Origin: Fimbriimonadaceae bacterium
Lineage (GTDB): Bacteria; Armatimonadota; Fimbriimonadia; Fimbriimonadales; Fimbriimonadaceae
Assembly (NCBI GenBank): GCA_020851885.1
Contig: JADZBW010000380.1
Coordinates: forward strand, 1-6,102
Reading direction: 5' to 3'
DNA length: 6,102 nucleotides
Part shown: piece by piece, positions 5,179 through 6,102 of the stretch
Layout of the letters: each line of letters starts with the position of its first letter
Position numbering within the stretch: position 1 is the first letter of the stretch
The notes under the pieces: generated by a model
Told to the model about the DNA's origin: nothing
The model's input: the letters and a program-made list of their open reading frames with translations, nothing else
The model's database searches: none
Translations under genes and position numbers: made by a program

Positions 5179-6102
5179 ATGATGAAGTCCTTGACGCTGC
5201 TCGCGCTCATCCTTGCCTTGCCCTTATCCGCGATTGCCCAAGGTGGATTTGGCGGTGGCGGCGCGGCGGGGGCCGCTGGCAACTCGCCAATGACCGGCGA
5301 TGAAGCCACCTACGGTCAAATCCTGACGCCCGGCGATAAAGGTGAGTGGGTCATCGATGCCAAAGATGGCGAGACGATTCTCGCGACTGCGGTCAGCACC
5401 GTGTTCGACGCCGCATTGGAGATCGTGGATGAACAGAGCAAGGTCATCGCTTCCAACGATGATATTGAGCCTGGAAATCAGACGGCGCGCCTCCTGTACC
5501 GATTTCAAAAGGCAGGCAAGTACCGCCTATGGGTGAAAGGATACAAATCCGCCGCCGGTGGTCCTTTCACGTTGAACTTGCGCCGCTTTGTCCCGATCGA
5601 TGGAGCAGTCGGTCGTAAGTCGGACCTTATCTTGGATAAGACCGGATCGATTTGGGTCCGATTTCAAGCGAAGAAGGACCAACCAATGGCCCTTTATATC
5701 GATGCCAAGTCTGTCTCCATTCGCACCGACATACTCGGCCCGACCGGTGAGGAGATCGATGGCGACTCGGTTGAGAACAACGAAATCACCCGAATCGACC
5801 TTCGGTCCGTAAACACCGGAGACTACTTCCTGCGAATCTCATCCAAAAGCTCGCCGAATTCGAGCGTGAGCATGACTCCAACCGTCATTCCCGTACGATC
5901 CATGTCGGTAGGATCCACTCTGAACGGCGCCCTCAATCCCTACGGCGTTGAAATCGTCACGGTGCCGTTAGAGGAAGGTGATCTGGTTCGGGTCGGGATA
6001 ACTGGTAATGGACCGCGTCCATGGCTGACTTCCGGCGCCTTGGATGCCACGTCCACCCTGCCCGATGCATTCCAACTTCTTTACAACATGGGGAAAGGTG
6101 GA
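5179..6102 (+). CDS. Secreted protein with tandem pre-peptidase C-like (PPC) beta domains, 3' end missing
   Basis: The 308 codons seen run open to the right edge. Residues 1-20 are a signal peptide (Lys3, hydrophobic core, AIA at 18-20, cleavage before Gln21), followed by a Gly/Ala-rich linker (22-34). Residues about 44-137 look like a PPC domain: YGQILTPGDKGEWVIDAKDG, then DAALEIVDEQSKVIASNDD (77-95), then the closing AGKYRLWVKGY..GGPFTLNL. A second, more diverged copy spans about 139-240 (GAVGRKSDLILDKTGSIWV, closing NTGDYFLRISS). A third begins at about 243 (VGSTLNGALNPYGVEIVTVP). PPC domains are jelly-roll-like modules of exported proteins, often next to proteases or in surface proteins. 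No catalytic domain is visible yet, and one could lie beyond the window. It follows the redoxin gene by 80 bases on the same strand. The coding call is firm; the role is unknown. Confidence 0.88.
   Translation, partial: MMKSLTLLALILALPLSAIAQGGFGGGGAAGAAGNSPMTGDEATYGQILTPGDKGEWVIDAKDGETILATAVSTVFDAALEIVDEQSKVIASNDDIEPGNQTARLLYRFQKAGKYRLWVKGYKSAAGGPFTLNLRRFVPIDGAVGRKSDLILDKTGSIWVRFQAKKDQPMALYIDAKSVSIRTDILGPTGEEIDGDSVENNEITRIDLRSVNTGDYFLRISSKSSPNSSVSMTPTVIPVRSMSVGSTLNGALNPYGVEIVTVPLEEGDLVRVGITGNGPRPWLTSGALDATSTLPDAFQLLYNMGKGG

Overview
The window holds six protein-coding genes packed almost end to end, with no RNA gene, mobile element or CRISPR array visible. Four genes lie on the minus strand from 4395 down to the left edge, and two lie on the plus strand from 4457 to the right edge. 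They diverge from a 61-bp spacer (4396-4456). The base composition is moderately GC-rich. TTG and GTG starts are used, and several starts lack a Shine-Dalgarno sequence but have a -10-like hexamer 5-8 bases upstream. Together with pre-peptidase-C-like secreted repeats, this would fit a deep-branching didermal phylum such as Armatimonadota, but that is a weak inference and the sequence does not settle the organism.

Minus strand, in transcription order. A membrane histidine kinase (two TM segments, helical extracytoplasmic sensor, HAMP, PAS, HisKA, HATPase; 4395-2563) overlaps by 4 bases a response regulator (2566-1814). The regulator starts with TTG and carries an uncharacterised C-terminal domain instead of a recognisable DNA-binding domain. 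Its stop overlaps by 1 base the start of a stand-alone KdpD N-terminal protein (KdpD P-loop domain plus universal-stress-protein domain, 366 aa; 1814-714). This protein lacks the transmembrane and kinase halves of classical KdpD. After 21 bases comes hutH, histidine ammonia-lyase (692 to the left edge, first 230 codons), with its own candidate promoter. The three signalling genes are almost certainly one translationally coupled operon. Whether hutH is part of it or begins a separate hut unit beyond the window cannot be seen.

Plus strand. A small membrane-anchored or exported thioredoxin-fold protein with an unusual Cys-Pro-Cys site (4457-5098) is followed, after 80 bases, by a secreted protein made of tandem pre-peptidase-C-like beta domains (5179 to the right edge, 308 residues seen).

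The most interesting unit is the kinase / orphan-output regulator / free KdpD-N cassette. It resembles a KdpD sensor split into parts, with no potassium-pump genes in view, a regulator whose output domain I cannot name, and a KdpD-N protein with a partial match to the cyclic-di-AMP-binding signature.
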